Program-made: the position numbers and the translations under genes
Source: Monosiga brevicollis MX1
Taxonomy: Eukaryota > Opisthokonta > Choanoflagellata > Craspedida > Salpingoecidae
Length of the DNA stretch: 62,933 bases
Direction of reading: 5' to 3'
Assembly (NCBI RefSeq): GCF_000002865.3
Contig: NW_001865091.1
Location: 32,041 to 94,973, forward strand
Notes under the pieces: model-generated
What the model was told of the DNA's origin: nothing
Seen by the model: only the letters and a program-made list of their open reading frames with translations
Database searches by the model: none
Shown: piece by piece, positions 22,452 to 38,264 of the stretch
How the letters are laid out: each line of letters starts with the position of its first letter
Numbering within the stretch: position 1 is the stretch's first letter

Positions 22452-25400
22452 CTACGCAGACATACGTAGCGTTGGTATGGCCGGTGCCTCGGTCGACGCA
22501 CGCGTTGCTCGCTCCGTCGGCGGCTCGACAGAGGCGGCTGGCTCATAGTCCACCACGTCCACTTCGGGCGGAGACCGGGAGATGGGCGACGGCAACGCCG
22601 AGTAGTACACTGATTCATCGCCCTCGCTCAACAAAGGCCGGCGTGCTGGGGAAGCTGGGTTCGCCGCCACCCCGACCGCTACCCCTGGACCCAACTCGGG
22701 CCACCTGGGTAAAGGCTTCACAACATCATCCATCTCTCCTTCAGTGTCCACAGTCACCTTGCGTGGAGTTGAATATACCAATTGATCCAAGTCGGGTGTC
22801 ACAAACAGCCCACCCATACCCATGGGACCGGGGCTTTCCGCTTGCGCCGGCCCAACAACGTCAGATGTCTCCCCGCCCTGATCGGCCTGCACATCCAAAA
22901 CAACTGGTGGAGACCTTGAAGGAACCATGCTCGTTGCAGATGCCCGTGCTATCGTGGGACTCCGCGTCATTGACAAGGCAGCCGGAGACGTGCCAGGGGT
23001 CCAACTGCTTTCAAATATCACCTGTCCGGGTGTGGCAGGCGGGACGAGACCGTCTGCCGGCGTGGCCAAAGTCGCAATGGCTTGCTCCACCATGGCAGCC
23101 ACCCGTGGCTGTTGACTGACCGCCCGTAAACCATTCATGGTCAGCTTGCTCAAGCTTTCCTGCAATGCGTGGCGATAAGAGGCGTCATCCGCCACCCACG
23201 CCTCCACCGCCGTCTCCAACTCGGATTCAATGTCCCGTCGCAGCACCACTGCCACCGCCATGGTCTACGGTGGCCAAGCAACAAGCAATACCATGACACT
23301 CGTGGTGAGATGGACAGAACAAGCGAAAAAAGACCACCTCTTCAATCCGGAAACAAAAGGGAAGAGAGGGCTAGATAGAGAGAAGAGAGAGAGCGCTAGA
23401 TAGAGAGACAAAGAGAGAGAGACAGAGAGTTGGAGAAAAGGATGCAATCTGCTAACCTGCCAGCCTTGAAGATGATGCCCTGCAAAAAGATGCAGCTTCC
23501 ACAGCACCATCAATAGCCAAAACAGGGGCGCAGCTGCCACAGCCCCGTCTCGGGTCAATGCACGTCGCAGAACTATCATCCCGTCCACGCCAGAGCCTGT
23601 AGTCATCTCAGCCACCACCTGCTCCATGAGCTCATTCCACTGGCATCCCAATTCGCGCAGAGCATGCGAAACGGCAGCCAAGATCCGTTGATGTGAGTAC
23701 ATCACCGGCCACCGGCATACGCGTGCCGCAAGCGTCAGATAGTCTTGCCGCTGCAAGTCCACACAAGTTGGCAGTGAGCTCACATATTCTCGAACTCACC
23801 ATTGACAAGAGGCCCAATAAGAACAACAACAAACATGGCACAATGGCGCTTGAAAATGAAATCAACGAGGAGGGCACAAAGATACACGCACCTCCAGCGG
23901 CCGCAACAACAGCAACTCGTAGATACGCGGTGACACCTAATCGAGGCGAGCCCGTAGGCAGATGGGGTGAGCAAAAGCACGCCCAAGGGCCAGTTCTGTG
24001 TGTGACTGCGACAGTTAGAGCACACAATAATACCTTCGCCTTGTCGTTAAAAGGAAGGTAGGGCAGGACCCAATCCAGCTGGTCTTGTGCGAGCAAGGTT
24101 TCACAGAAGGATTTCCAGTAAGCAGCCGGAGCATGAGGCAACACCTGCTCTCCATAGACGGCCATGGCTTCACGCAAACGGCCTTGCTGCCACAACTCAT
24201 TGGCAATGAAATTGGATATGTCCTTCAGTTCTGCGGGCCGATTCAGCCGCTGCTGACAGAGATGCTGCGCCGTCGAGTAAAAGCCATCTTCCAACAGCGC
24301 GACGACTTGCTCACTGGCATCACACGCGTTGCAATGAGATCAGAGCAAGCAGACGGCCCCATCGACCCAACGGCATTGCGTCTTTAATACCTTACCCATA
24401 GCTCATGGGGCGGACGATCGCCAAATGCCGCGCAGCGGCCAGAAACATGTGTGTCGCCTGAAAGTCGTGGTAGCCCTTGGTGTTGGGATCTTGCAGAGCA
24501 AACGTGGAACATGCGGCCACGAGGCGGCCTGAGTCAAAGCGGAGGACTGCGCGTGAGACTTGACAACAGCATCAACAAATGACTTGAGGGGAGAAGGGGG
24601 TGGGGGTGTATGTCTTTAGTTGAATAATGGATCTCTTGTTTGCACGATCGGATTCGCACCGGCAGCTATGCGCAACGCCTTTTGCTCGCAAAGTACCCAA
24701 GATCCGAGTAGATGCGCAGCATGACGGGGGGATCTTGATCGATCGCGTCGGGTTGAGCCTCATGCAAGGAACGGACCTCGTCGTCGCTGGCACCGCTGAC
24801 CACGAGCAGCAGCGGTCCGAGCAGGCAAGCGAAGCGATGCGGGTGGCTCAAGGCCACGCTGCGAACCACGTCAAAGGCCTGTGCTGGAAGAGTACGCCGG
24901 TTGATGATATAGACATCCTCGGGATACAGTAGCAAGAGCCGATTACCATGAGCTTGGATGCCCAAGCATGGCGCTGTACTGCCCAAGCCTGCCGTCCCCC
25001 CGGGCAAGGTGTCCGCAGTGTCAACACTCGACTCCGATGAAGCGAATGGTCGAAACATGTGCCGGATCTTGCGCGTTGCCAGTTCGCAAGTGAAAACGCG
25101 TTCGCGCGCCGCAAAATAAAGCAGCCCCTGGTCGGCGTGGAGGTGGCGCAGCGGCGGTGCCACGCTCGTATCTACATCCGGTGAAACCGTGGCGACAACG
25201 TACTCGGAGACAACGCGAGGACGGCCAGAGCTGCCGGATGGCATGCTCCAAGATCCAGAGCCATTGCCTCCGTACGGCATGCTTTCTAAGCGATGGCTGG
25301 GCGGGGCTTCAAAGCTCACTGTCACGGCGTGTACGAGGCCGTAGTTTAGACTAAACAGAACGACAAGATCAGCACCGTTGACACGGCTGGCCGTTGTGAT

Positions 25401-26104
25401 GGCATGCACTGTGCGCAAACCCGCCACAGACGGTCCACTGCCATTGCTGCTGTTGCTTCGGTTGCTACTGACACTGCCGTTTGTCATGCGCAGCGGGCTT
25501 CGTCGGAGCACATGCTGGTCGGGGGTCGAGAGCCGCAGCGGCGAGGCCCACCCAGAAGCCGAGTCCCATTGCACGAGCCACAGCTCGCCCACCGCAGTCG
25601 CGGCCACCACCAGTTGTTGTTGGGCATCAACGCACAAGCAGGTCACAAGCTTGCATGCATCAGCAGAGCTGCCACCACCAATGGGGCTGCGGCCATGCGG
25701 CAGAGGTAAAGAGCATGAGCGAGTTGAATCGTACCGACCATTGTCACCCACCAACGAGCGGGAGGAGGGAAAACCCCAGCCACGCGAGTGCAAACCCACA
25801 GTGCAACATCAGCAATGTAATGCCCATCAAGGGTACAGGCCAGCAGTCGTCCGCGCGTCGTCCCAAGGAACAGAAACTGGTCGTCACTCCGTACACAGCT
25901 CACGCTCTGCGCATCCAACGTGCGTGTGAGCGAGCGAGCGGCGCACACATGTGCACACGCTCACAAGCGCGCCGGGAGCATCCACGCTGGCACGCGGGCA
26001 CGCACCTCATCCTCATGATCCCAGCGTATCCGCTCATCCAAGCTCACATCCTCAACGCGCAGCGCAAAGGGCCAAGCACCCGCCGCTCCCGCAGACGCTG
26101 CCAT
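22452..26104 (-). CDS. VPS41-like beta-propeller/alpha-solenoid protein (tentative)
   Basis: Seven exons fit in phase: 26104-26006, 25906-25808, 25649-24677, 24546-24396, 24313-24034, 23750-23457, 23264-22452, about 902 residues. The third exon's two boundaries are the least certain. The N-terminal half reads as a WD40-type propeller (LFLGTTRGRLLACTLDG, LVVAATAVGELWLVQW). It is followed by EQVVALLEDGFYSTAQHL and an alpha-solenoid segment with YWKSFCETLLAQDQLDWVLP then YLPFNDK. This order matches VPS41, where IVIAK is followed by a WLLEKKKYEEAL-type helix and then a W...F...GQL...PYLP segment. VPS41 is a HOPS subunit for late endosome/vacuole fusion. The C-terminal 150 or so residues are Pro/Ser-rich, and I see no RING domain, which VPS41 normally carries. 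HPS5-like proteins are an alternative. Confidence 0.5.
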
Positions 26105-26151
26105 GGTCCCCGCGCTGTGCCACTGCCTCACCCCATCCAAAGCTCCTCCTC

Positions 26152-26235
26152 ACCCTCTCTCTCTCTCTCTCTCTCTCTCTCAAACTCTCTCTGTCTCTCT
26201 CTCGAACTCAATACTCTTTCTCTCTCTCTCTCAAA

Positions 26236-26266
<31 letters not shown>

Positions 26267-26278
26267 TTTCTCTCTCTT

Positions 26279-26335
<57 letters not shown>

Positions 26336-26347
26336 CTCAATACTCTT

Positions 26348-26388
<41 letters not shown>

Positions 26389-26472
26389 CTCAATACTTTC
26401 TCTCTCTCTCTCAAACTCTCTCTCTTTCTCTCTCTTTCTCTTTCTCTCTCTCTCTCTCTCTCGCCAATTCAA

Positions 26473-26503
<31 letters not shown>

Positions 26504-26561
26504 CCAAACAAACTCTCTCTCTCTCTTTCTCTCTCAACTCTCAAGCTCTCTTTCTTTCTTT
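26152..26561. repeat. Long CT-rich tract upstream of the VPS41-like gene
   Basis: About 400 bp of (CT)n blocks separated by 'caaactc(aatac)' units. It begins about 50 bp upstream of the minus-strand start codon at 26104 and fills most of the 600-bp space to the arginyl-tRNA synthetase stop. Confidence 0.9.
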
Positions 26562-26702
26562 TCTTTTCGTTTTTTTTTCTGCTTCTTTTCTTTTCCACTT
26601 CTCTCCGCCTGAAGGATTTGGGAGTACAGCTGCGATTCAAATGTCTAGAGACCCAACCAGCATCATTTGCACCAACATGGTATAGGATGCATCACACGTG
26701 AT

Positions 26703-30545
<3,843 letters not shown>

Positions 30546-31476
30546 CGTGGTCCGTGAGCACTTGAAAAAAAAAGGCCACAACTGTTGTTCTTGCCTGTTT
30601 TATAGTGTGTGTGTGTGTGTGTGTGTGTGTGATTTTTTCGTAATTTTTAGGTAATTTCATCCGAGTTTTTTTTTTTTTTCCGAGGTTTCTTTCCTGTTTT
30701 GGGCAGCGGGCAAAAGGCGAGCTCAGAATGGAACTGAGTCGAGGTGATTTCAACCATGAAAACCACCTGCAAAGCATTTTGCATCCATACATTCTTTCTC
30801 AACTCATTTTCGAGTTAGATTAGGCTTTTGCTCCTGACTGTACATGAAAGCATGGCGCGACTTTATAGTACCTGCCCGAGGCTTGACCACAGGACATGGC
30901 CTCGATCGTGCCATCCGCAAACAAGACCGCAAATAGCCACCAAGCTCTCGTCGTCGCCGTGAGAGCACATTACAGTGAGCCCCGCAGCGATCCAGGTAGC
31001 TCAAATCAGACTGCTCAGTGAAAACGGTCGCTTTCTTCTTGGCTCGAGTCCACCTATCAGGCTCAACGGCGTGAAGAGGCCCAGTGCGGAGTTGCGGATT
31101 TGACGCTCGCACCACCCTTGATCCCTTTTCGCGAAAACTATGAAGCATCCACGCTTGCATGCAAGGCAGCATGGGTGTTGTTCATGCATGGCTTTGGTCC
31201 CTTTCCACGAGCTGATCTTATCAAATCACCGCCGTGCCGATCTGCTGCCAGAGCCATCCATGAGAAGCTTCTCTCTTTCTGTCAATTATGCTAACATGGC
31301 CGACAGCCATCGTGGTCTATGATCATGATTCGTTTAAGCATGTAAATCCATCTGTCTCTCTGTTAGGGTTCCATCTTTCTGTTAGGGTTTCATCTGTCTC
31401 TCTGTTAGGGTGCTATCTGCACCATTTCGTTGTCGTAGTCCAGTATTTCATGTACGACAGGGGTGGGTTGTCATAG
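30546..31476. other. Intergenic region between arginyl-tRNA synthetase and the ankyrin gene
   Basis: Contains a (TG)n run at 30605-30631, T-runs at 30664-30680 and three spaced TTAGGG words at 31363-31410. No coding frame is supported. It presumably carries the arginyl-tRNA synthetase promoter and the ankyrin gene 3' UTR. Confidence 0.6.
31345..31415 (+). repeat. Short tandem repeat with TTAGGG cores
   Basis: TTAGGG occurs at 31363, 31382 and 31405, each preceded by 'tctg' and followed by similar 'catct' text. This is an imperfect 19-23 bp repeat of about three copies. Confidence 0.7.
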
Positions 31477-34023
31477 TCAGACCCGATTGTACCAGCAGCT
31501 TGGAAGCTCCCGGAGTGCAAGGAGGGTGAAGAGGTTGGGCTCTTGCTTCCAGCCGACCATGAAAAGGGCAGCGAGGCGCTTGGCAATGGCATTGGCCCGG
31601 ATGTGGTTCAAATCGCGGACCACATCCTCACCTTTGTAAGGAGTTTCAACGTGAACATGAGTTTTTCTGCAACGAAGCGAAAAAGGGAGAGAGAGAGAGA
31701 GAGAGAGGGAGGGAGGGAGAGAAGGGGCGAGCCATGTCTCAAGAGCCCACGTACCAAAGGTGATGAGGGCCGTTGGCACGGGCTCGTCGGCACCAGCGAG
31801 ATACATCTGGGTAACAATCGAACGTACAGCTGCTTCCTGACTCGAAGGCCCCCAGCATCAACAGGCTCGGCGTGAAAGGGTGCATTGACAAGCCAAAGGG
31901 TCTAATGTCACGCCATACCGTATGATGCCGTGCACCAAGCGCATAGTGACGCAGGGGCGTCATGCCGGCCTAGCGTGCAGAAGGCCAAATGGGGACGGTG
32001 CAATTGCAATGTGAGGCCTTACGCAACATATCAATCCCAATGTTTCCGACAAGAGGCACCTTGTTGGAAACGGCAGGGCGAGCCCCTGCACGGAGAAGGG
32101 TCATGATTTTGCTGTCGTTGCCTTGACAAGCGGCGAGATGGAGAGGCCTGCTACCATCCTGCATGATTCGAGATGCACAGGCGTCAAATCGCGGCGCAGG
32201 GTGCGCAGGCAGATGTTCCGTTGCTGTAGGGCTGTTGTGTCCACTCACCTCGGGAGTTTGCATGTTCGGGTCGGCGCCAGCATCAAGCAAGCGCTGCAAC
32301 ACGCCATCTGGTCCGGCCTCCAGTGGACCCTTGCTGGCCACATGAATGGGTGCAACACCATACTAGTTTGTCCCACGTATTGAGGATCGGCGGGTGAGAT
32401 GCTGGCAAGCGGAAGAGAATTGTGAAGCCCACTGGCATTTGCGGGTCAGGCAGGAATGATGCCTCGTTTGGAGCTGGTGGTACCTGGTCAACGGCCGATA
32501 CATTGGCGCCGGCGTCAAGTAGAACTTTGACCATTTCGCTGTGATCGTTGTAGCAGGCCAGGTGCAGAGGCGTTGATCCACCCTAATGCCAAGGCCAGGG
32601 TTGAGAAGGCGAGCTTTCGTCCAGTCAGTCTCACAACCCGTATTGAATTTCATCCTGTTTGAGCTTCTCACTTTGGTGGTCATGGTCAAATCAGCGCGGT
32701 ATTGCAACAAGAGCTTGAGGATCTGTGCACTTTGCAAGCGGGACGCACGATGCAAACTGGTTTCCATTGACTGCCAAGACAGCGTGGGGAGACGGACAAT
32801 GAGATGCAAGTTGCTGCATGGCGCATGAAGCCCTGAAACAGAGTCTTGGGTTTCCGTGAGGTGCTTCCCGTGTATTTATTTTGATGCGTTGAGGCTTCAG
32901 TCGCCCCACCTTGGAGATGGAATTTGGGTTGGCGCCTGCTTCCAAAAGCACTTGCACCACGTCTTCAGTCTGCCGTTCGACGGCTCGGTCCAGGGCTGTC
33001 TTGCCCTCCTGATAAGAATTGTAAAGGAAAGGGGTTGAGAGTTACAAGTGGCGTGTGTCATGGTCCCTTTAAGCATGCGCTGCCGAAGGTTGTGGTGTGC
33101 AAAGGCACGGACCGAGTCTTGCCACATGAGGTGGTCCAAGGCAAGATCCAAAAGCATGACGGCGGCACCTTTTGTGCTGACCAGGTGAAGAGGCGTTTCT
33201 TCATTCTAAATGGCCAATACATTGTGTTCAAAGGACTTTAGAAGCCATCAACAATATGGGAGGACCATCGGAATGGCCAAAGTCGCTCGTCAAAGTTGGA
33301 CGATGGATATGAGTGAGGCCGACCTGGGTTTTGACATGAACGTTGGGTTTGGCTTGCAATAGCAGGTGCAACGTGACGGGATCACCATTGATAGCGGCAT
33401 CGTGCAGCGGTGTCAAGCCTCGCTGCGGAAGCAAGGCGGGGCCGGAGCAGGACTGAATGAGAGGGAAGCGGTCAGGAAGCTCGAAAAACATGCCACACGA
33501 TCGGTGATGGCTGGGCCCACCTTGTCTCGAGCCTCGAGTGGTGCACCAAGTTGGAGGAGGCGACGAGCCACTTTCGGTTGGCCGCGCATGCAAGCCACGT
33601 GTAAATAGGTGCGTCCCAGCTAAGGTTGAGCAATAGTCAGGCAGGCAGGGTGAGAGGGAGGGAGGGAGACAGGCAGGCAGGCAGGGATAGAGTTGTGTTA
33701 GGCTTGTGAGGGTGCCAGGATCGCGTCAAAGGCCGAGCATCTCAGCGTACCCATTCATTCCCGAGAGGATGCAGAGGAAAAACATCTTGAGTGTTGTTGG
33801 AATCGATGGGCATGGTGGCCTCGAGTTGCTCAAGCAAATTCAAGACGGGTTGCTGCTTGGCAGTGCAGAGGGCTTGCCAGACACGGGCCTGTTTGTGTTG
33901 TTGCGTCAGTTCGGGACTTCCAAAGGCATCGTGGCTCGGTGTCGAGGCTGTGCGAGGTAGGTTGGTCTCGCCGCGAACAGGCGTGAGAGCCTCTCTCATC
34001 ATATCCAGTGGTACGGATGACAT
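31477..34023 (-). CDS. Ankyrin-repeat protein with one repeat per exon
   Basis: Exon 1 (34023-33784, 80 residues) starts MSSVPLDMMREALTPVRG. Eight ankyrin exons follow, all phase 0: 33619-33521, 33422-33324, 33205-33113, 33008-32910, 32770-32672, 32582-32484, 32362-32249, 32158-32060. Six are exactly 99 nt, encoding 33 residues from the first to the last position of a repeat (GGSTPLHLACYNDHSEMVKV, then LLDAGANVSAVDQ). The others encode 31 and 38. Exons 31969-31919 and 31806-31755 split a further degenerate repeat. The 3' end is unresolved: direct splicing to 31666 gives a stop at 31608, while another open frame ending NLFTLLALRELPSCWYNRV reaches 31477 but needs an unusually short extra intron. 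Ankyrin repeats bind proteins; the partner and role are unknown. There is no membrane segment or enzyme domain. Confidence 0.8.
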
Positions 34024-34481
34024 GTTGTTGTTCCTCCGAGCCGTGCCGGCAACGGCCCACTGTGTGTTAAGGGGTGGGTGTCGCACGTTTGGTCGAAAGA
34101 AGTCAGGTGCAGATGAGAGCTCAAATACAAAGGAGGAAGAGTCAGAGTACGTTGCGCGTGTATCCTTGGCTTGGTGGATAGGCCTTTGCGAGGTCGGCGG
34201 GGCGGGGAGCAGAGGGCAATGCGTCTCGAGGACACGTACAACTGCTGCTTGTATAGAACGAGACGAACCGATTTGAAATGGTTTGAAGGTCCACGTCCAC
34301 GTCCACGGCAATCACACCCACCCCCCGGCCACCTCCGCTGCTCAACCCTTGATAACCTCAGTCCCTAAATAAGCCCGCGCCCTCGTCCTTTTCCCCTGGT
34401 CTAGGTCCTGCTCCCGGTCACGATCACGGCCACGGTCTTGTGCCCTCCCCGACACTGAATCGGACTCGGAAAAAAAAATGC

Positions 34482-34679
<198 letters not shown>

Positions 34680-34784
34680 TTCAAGGCAACTTCGTATAAT
34701 AAAGTAAAATACATTATTCAAGCCATTGTCAGCATTTCATCCTCAAGATGACCGGGGTGAGTTCTGGCGCTGGCGCTCCTCTCT

Positions 34785-34817
<33 letters not shown>
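34785..34817. repeat. CA microsatellite
   Basis: Pure (CA)n of about 16 units. Confidence 0.9.
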
Positions 34818-34819
<2 letters not shown>

Positions 34820-34830
34820 ATCAACGGCAA

Positions 34831-34990
34831 GATGGCTAGCAAGGGTGGGGGGTTGACTGGATGCTGGATGGCTAGCAAGGGTGGGGGGTTGACTGGATGC
34901 TGGATGGCTAGCAGGGGGGTTGACTGGATGCCGGATGGCTAGCAAGGGGTTGACTGGATGCTGGATGGCTAGCAGGGGGGGTGTGACTGG
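34831..34990. repeat. GC-rich minisatellite
   Basis: Five imperfect copies of a 31-37 bp unit beginning 'gatggctagcaagggt' and ending 'ttgactggatgctg'. Copies differ in the length of the G run. Confidence 0.85.
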
Positions 34991-35230
34991 ATGGTTAGGG
35001 TGATGAGGGTGATGAGGGGGATTGAATGGTCTCGATGGGTAGGTGACTAGGGTGACGAGGTGATTGTCTGGTTTTGGTTGTTTCTGCACATGATGGAGGG
35101 ATGGGGACATGGCGATGGCGACAGTGCATCTGGTTCAAGCCGGGATTGGGTACGGCATGCGCGAAAAGAGATGGGGCAAAACAGACGAATCAAGAGGTGG
35201 AGAGGGATCGACCCGCCGGGGAAGATCGGG

Positions 35231-37537
35231 ATGACCAGAGGAAGGTATCACGCGGCCTTGGATCAGCGCCACGCTTGCACTCACTCACCGTTGGGTTTGC
35301 CACTGACTCCGCGCTCGCTAGACGTGCGACAGGACTTGCGTACTGGTACTGTTTGTGCTTGGCTGTCTTGCAATTGGCAGCTCGGCTTGGCACGATCCCA
35401 ATGCTTCTTGCGACTTGGAGCACGACGTGATCATTGGAAGCAGCACCGTCACCTATGAGCGTCAGGCCGTCGACACGGCCAGCGATTGCTGCGCACTCTG
35501 CATGAAGCAAACCTCCACCTGCGCGGCCTTTACCTTTGAACCCGACGTTGGCATTTGCTACCTCAAAACAGCCGATGATGATGTCACCAACAAGACTGGC
35601 GCCATCTCGGGACGAGGCCCAGCCGCCAATCGGGCCATGCCCCTGACCCTCGATGTGGGTGCCCCAATGACCATCACGCTGCCCGAATACAACTCTTGGA
35701 ACATTGATTCCTCGGCCAATCGCCAATTTTTCGAGCGCAATCTTGCCGATCCCGAGCTCCACTACCTTGCCGCCGCCTCCCTCCCCGGCTTTCTCCGCTT
35801 TGGCGGCACGGGCAACGATGAGCTTACTTACGGCATTGGCAACCTCAGCTGTGCTGGCGCGCCTTACTGCCTCAACGAGACGCTCTTTGTCAATCTTCTC
35901 AATTTCAGCCATGCCGCCGGTGCCAAACTGGTCTTTGGCCTCAACATTGCCTATCGTACCTCCGAAGGCCGGTGGGATCCCGCCCCTGCCGAAGTCCTCA
36001 TCCGCCATGGCCTTGCCCTGGGGTTTGAGTTTTATGCCTTTGAGCTTGGCAACGAACAAAACGACAACTATTCGCCCGAGTCAGAAGCCGCAGACTTTGC
36101 CATCCTACACAAACTGCTCGACAAAATATACGACAACCAAAGCCTTGCCACGGCAACACGCCCAAAGGTAGGAACGATGACATGAAATGACAACCTGTTC
36201 CATCGTCGTCATGCAGGGGTTCGCCTTGGGAAAGGGATACCCTCATCAAGGTGGTGCGTCTCTGATTTGATGAATTCAGATCTTTGGACCCGATCCCCAT
36301 AGCTTCCATGACGTGGAGGAGAGCACTTTGACCTTTTTGCAAAAGTTTGCGCAATCGGCTCTAGAACAGGGCGTCGACCTCTATGCCGTCACCCATCACG
36401 AGCAAGTCATCGTCCAACCCGCAAATGCCCGTCTTTAAGCCTTTTTTTTTTCTTCATGAACCGAGCTTTCTTCTTCTTTTTTGACTTTTATTTTATTTTA
36501 TTTTTATTTTACACGAGTGTTGCTCGGCACGCCCGGCATCAATGCTGACCTTTGTTTCTCTCGTCTCACGATGGTTTGGGCGGCTCGTTGTGCTCTTCTC
36601 TCCCGCGTTATAGATACATAGAGGTGGATGTTAACAGCAGCTTTGATCCCCAGCTGCTGGATCGCACAGGCCAAATTGGTCGAGCCGTCAATGCCACCGT
36701 CCGTGGCGTCAGTGCTGGGCTTCTTCCCATAGCTGGCGAGATTGGTCCCCACAACGGGGGCAGTCCTGGTTGCAACCATTCCTCCATGCGGTGGGCCACC
36801 TTTGCCGATGTCTTTTGGTCAGTACTCCACAGCTTGGAGAGGGGGCAATGACTTTATCGAGCACGCGCGCGCGTGTGTGTTTGTTTGTGTGTGTGTGTGT
36901 GTTGTGTGTGTGTGTGGGCCACAGCCGACGGTCAGGACACCCTCACAAATGGCCTCGGCTTGTGACCCCCACACGGCTGCTGGAGTGTAGGTATCTGGAT
37001 GCCCTTGGCGCCAAGGCGGCCGCAGGGTATGCTGCGTTTTGTCGACAAAACTTTATCGGCATCGATTATGGTCTGCTCGATTGTGCAACGCACGAGCCGT
37101 TGCCCGACTTTTATGCCAGCCTACTCTGGAGCGCGACCATGGGGACAGCGGTGCTCAACGCCACCTCGCCCGAGGGCAGCGTCCGCTTTTATGCTCATTG
37201 CGGATCAACGCGTCAATCCCCGTTTGTTCACAACCTCCACTCATCGCCCGTGACTGTGTCGGTTCTACTTCTCAACCTGGCTGAGACACCTCAAAGTGTT
37301 GGTCTTCCTGCCTCACTGGCCAACGCCACGGCATCGGTGTTTGTCCTCGAAAGTGGGCCAGCGGGGCCGGCAGGTACACAGGTCAAGCTTAACGGTGAGA
37401 TGCTTGAGTACAGTTACATGCAGCTGCCGACGCTAGTAGGCGAGCGTCATCAACTCAACTCAACGCTGGTGCTACCTCCACAATCGGCTTCTTTTCTTTC
37501 CATTGAGGATGTGGCTGTTCCGGCGTGTTTTGCCTAA
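35231..37537 (+). CDS. Heparanase-like glycoside hydrolase (GH79) with N-terminal PAN/apple-like domain
   Basis: Five exons: 35231-35244, 35333-36167, 36280-36401, 36614-36817, 36991-37537, giving 573 residues. The 14-bp first exon supplies the ATG. Joined to the next exon it gives a signal peptide (MTRGR, then TCVLVLFVLGCLAIGSSA). Residues about 30-85 form a Cys-rich PAN/apple-like domain (CCALCMKQTSTCAAFTF, GICYLKT). The rest follows heparanase: FLRFGGTGND, FELGNEQ with the acid/base Glu, IFGPDPHSFHDVE, VTHHEY, GEIG with the predicted nucleophile Glu, and a C-terminal beta-sandwich (VTVSVLLLNLAE to the end). Heparanases cleave heparan sulfate-type glycans outside the cell or in lysosomes; substrate here is unproven. 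Intron 3 appears to be GC-AG. Confidence 0.88.
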
Positions 37538-38264
37538 ACCTTTGCCGAGCGTGTCTTGTGTTGTGTGCATCATGTCAAAATTGATTTGGGGAAAAGCACG
37601 AGACTGGGAGGGAAATAAGGGTGGGGGGTTGAGGTGTGCTGTCAATTAGCAAGAAGGCAAAGGAAAGAAAAACCAGCGAGTTGGGGCTGGCATCCAGCAG
37701 CACTGCACGCGGGGCTTGAAAAGTGTTGGCAGGGGCGAGGAAAGCAGAAGCAGGCAAGAGGAAGAAGACACGGGGATGGAAAAGCGTTGGAAAAAAGTTG
37801 AGGGCGGGAAGGAAGGAGCCAACAAGAAAAACAAAGGTAACACAACAGACAACAACAGGCAACCAACAACAAGGAAAGTAATTGCCCATGTAGAAGGCGG
37901 AAGAAAGAGACACAGGGACAAGAAAGAAGAGAGTTTGAGAGGGATAGAGAAATGGAAGACGATATCCAGGAAGAGAAAAAGGGGAGGGGAGCGGGGAAGC
38001 AACTCAACAACTGCAAGCAAAGAAGGAAAGGAAAGGAAGGAAAAGAAAAGAAAAGAAAGGAAAAGCAAAAACGGGGCAGCCAGAGAAGAGGGGCGGGGAG
38101 GGAAGGGATCTACGGCGCGTGACACCGTTTACCTTCTTCTGTGAGGATAGTGTGGGTTGGGGGCTGCTTGTGGGGTGAGATCGGTGGTGGCTGCGCTGGG
38201 GATGGTTAGCGGTTGGCCACGCAGGAGGTTCTCGAGGACCGCAAACTGGCGCGAATCTCATCCN

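Noticed and set aside
26128-26640. Arg/Glu-rich frames over the CT tract
   Set aside because: Translation of a dinucleotide repeat, not a gene.
31477-31608. SOCS-box-like reading of the ankyrin protein C-terminus (LFTLLALRELPSCW)
   Set aside because: Similarity is slight, and joining this frame needs an intron of about 53 bp, shorter than any other in the gene.
34831-34990. CRISPR-like repeat array
   Set aside because: Units are contiguous with no unique spacers; it is an ordinary minisatellite in a eukaryotic genome.
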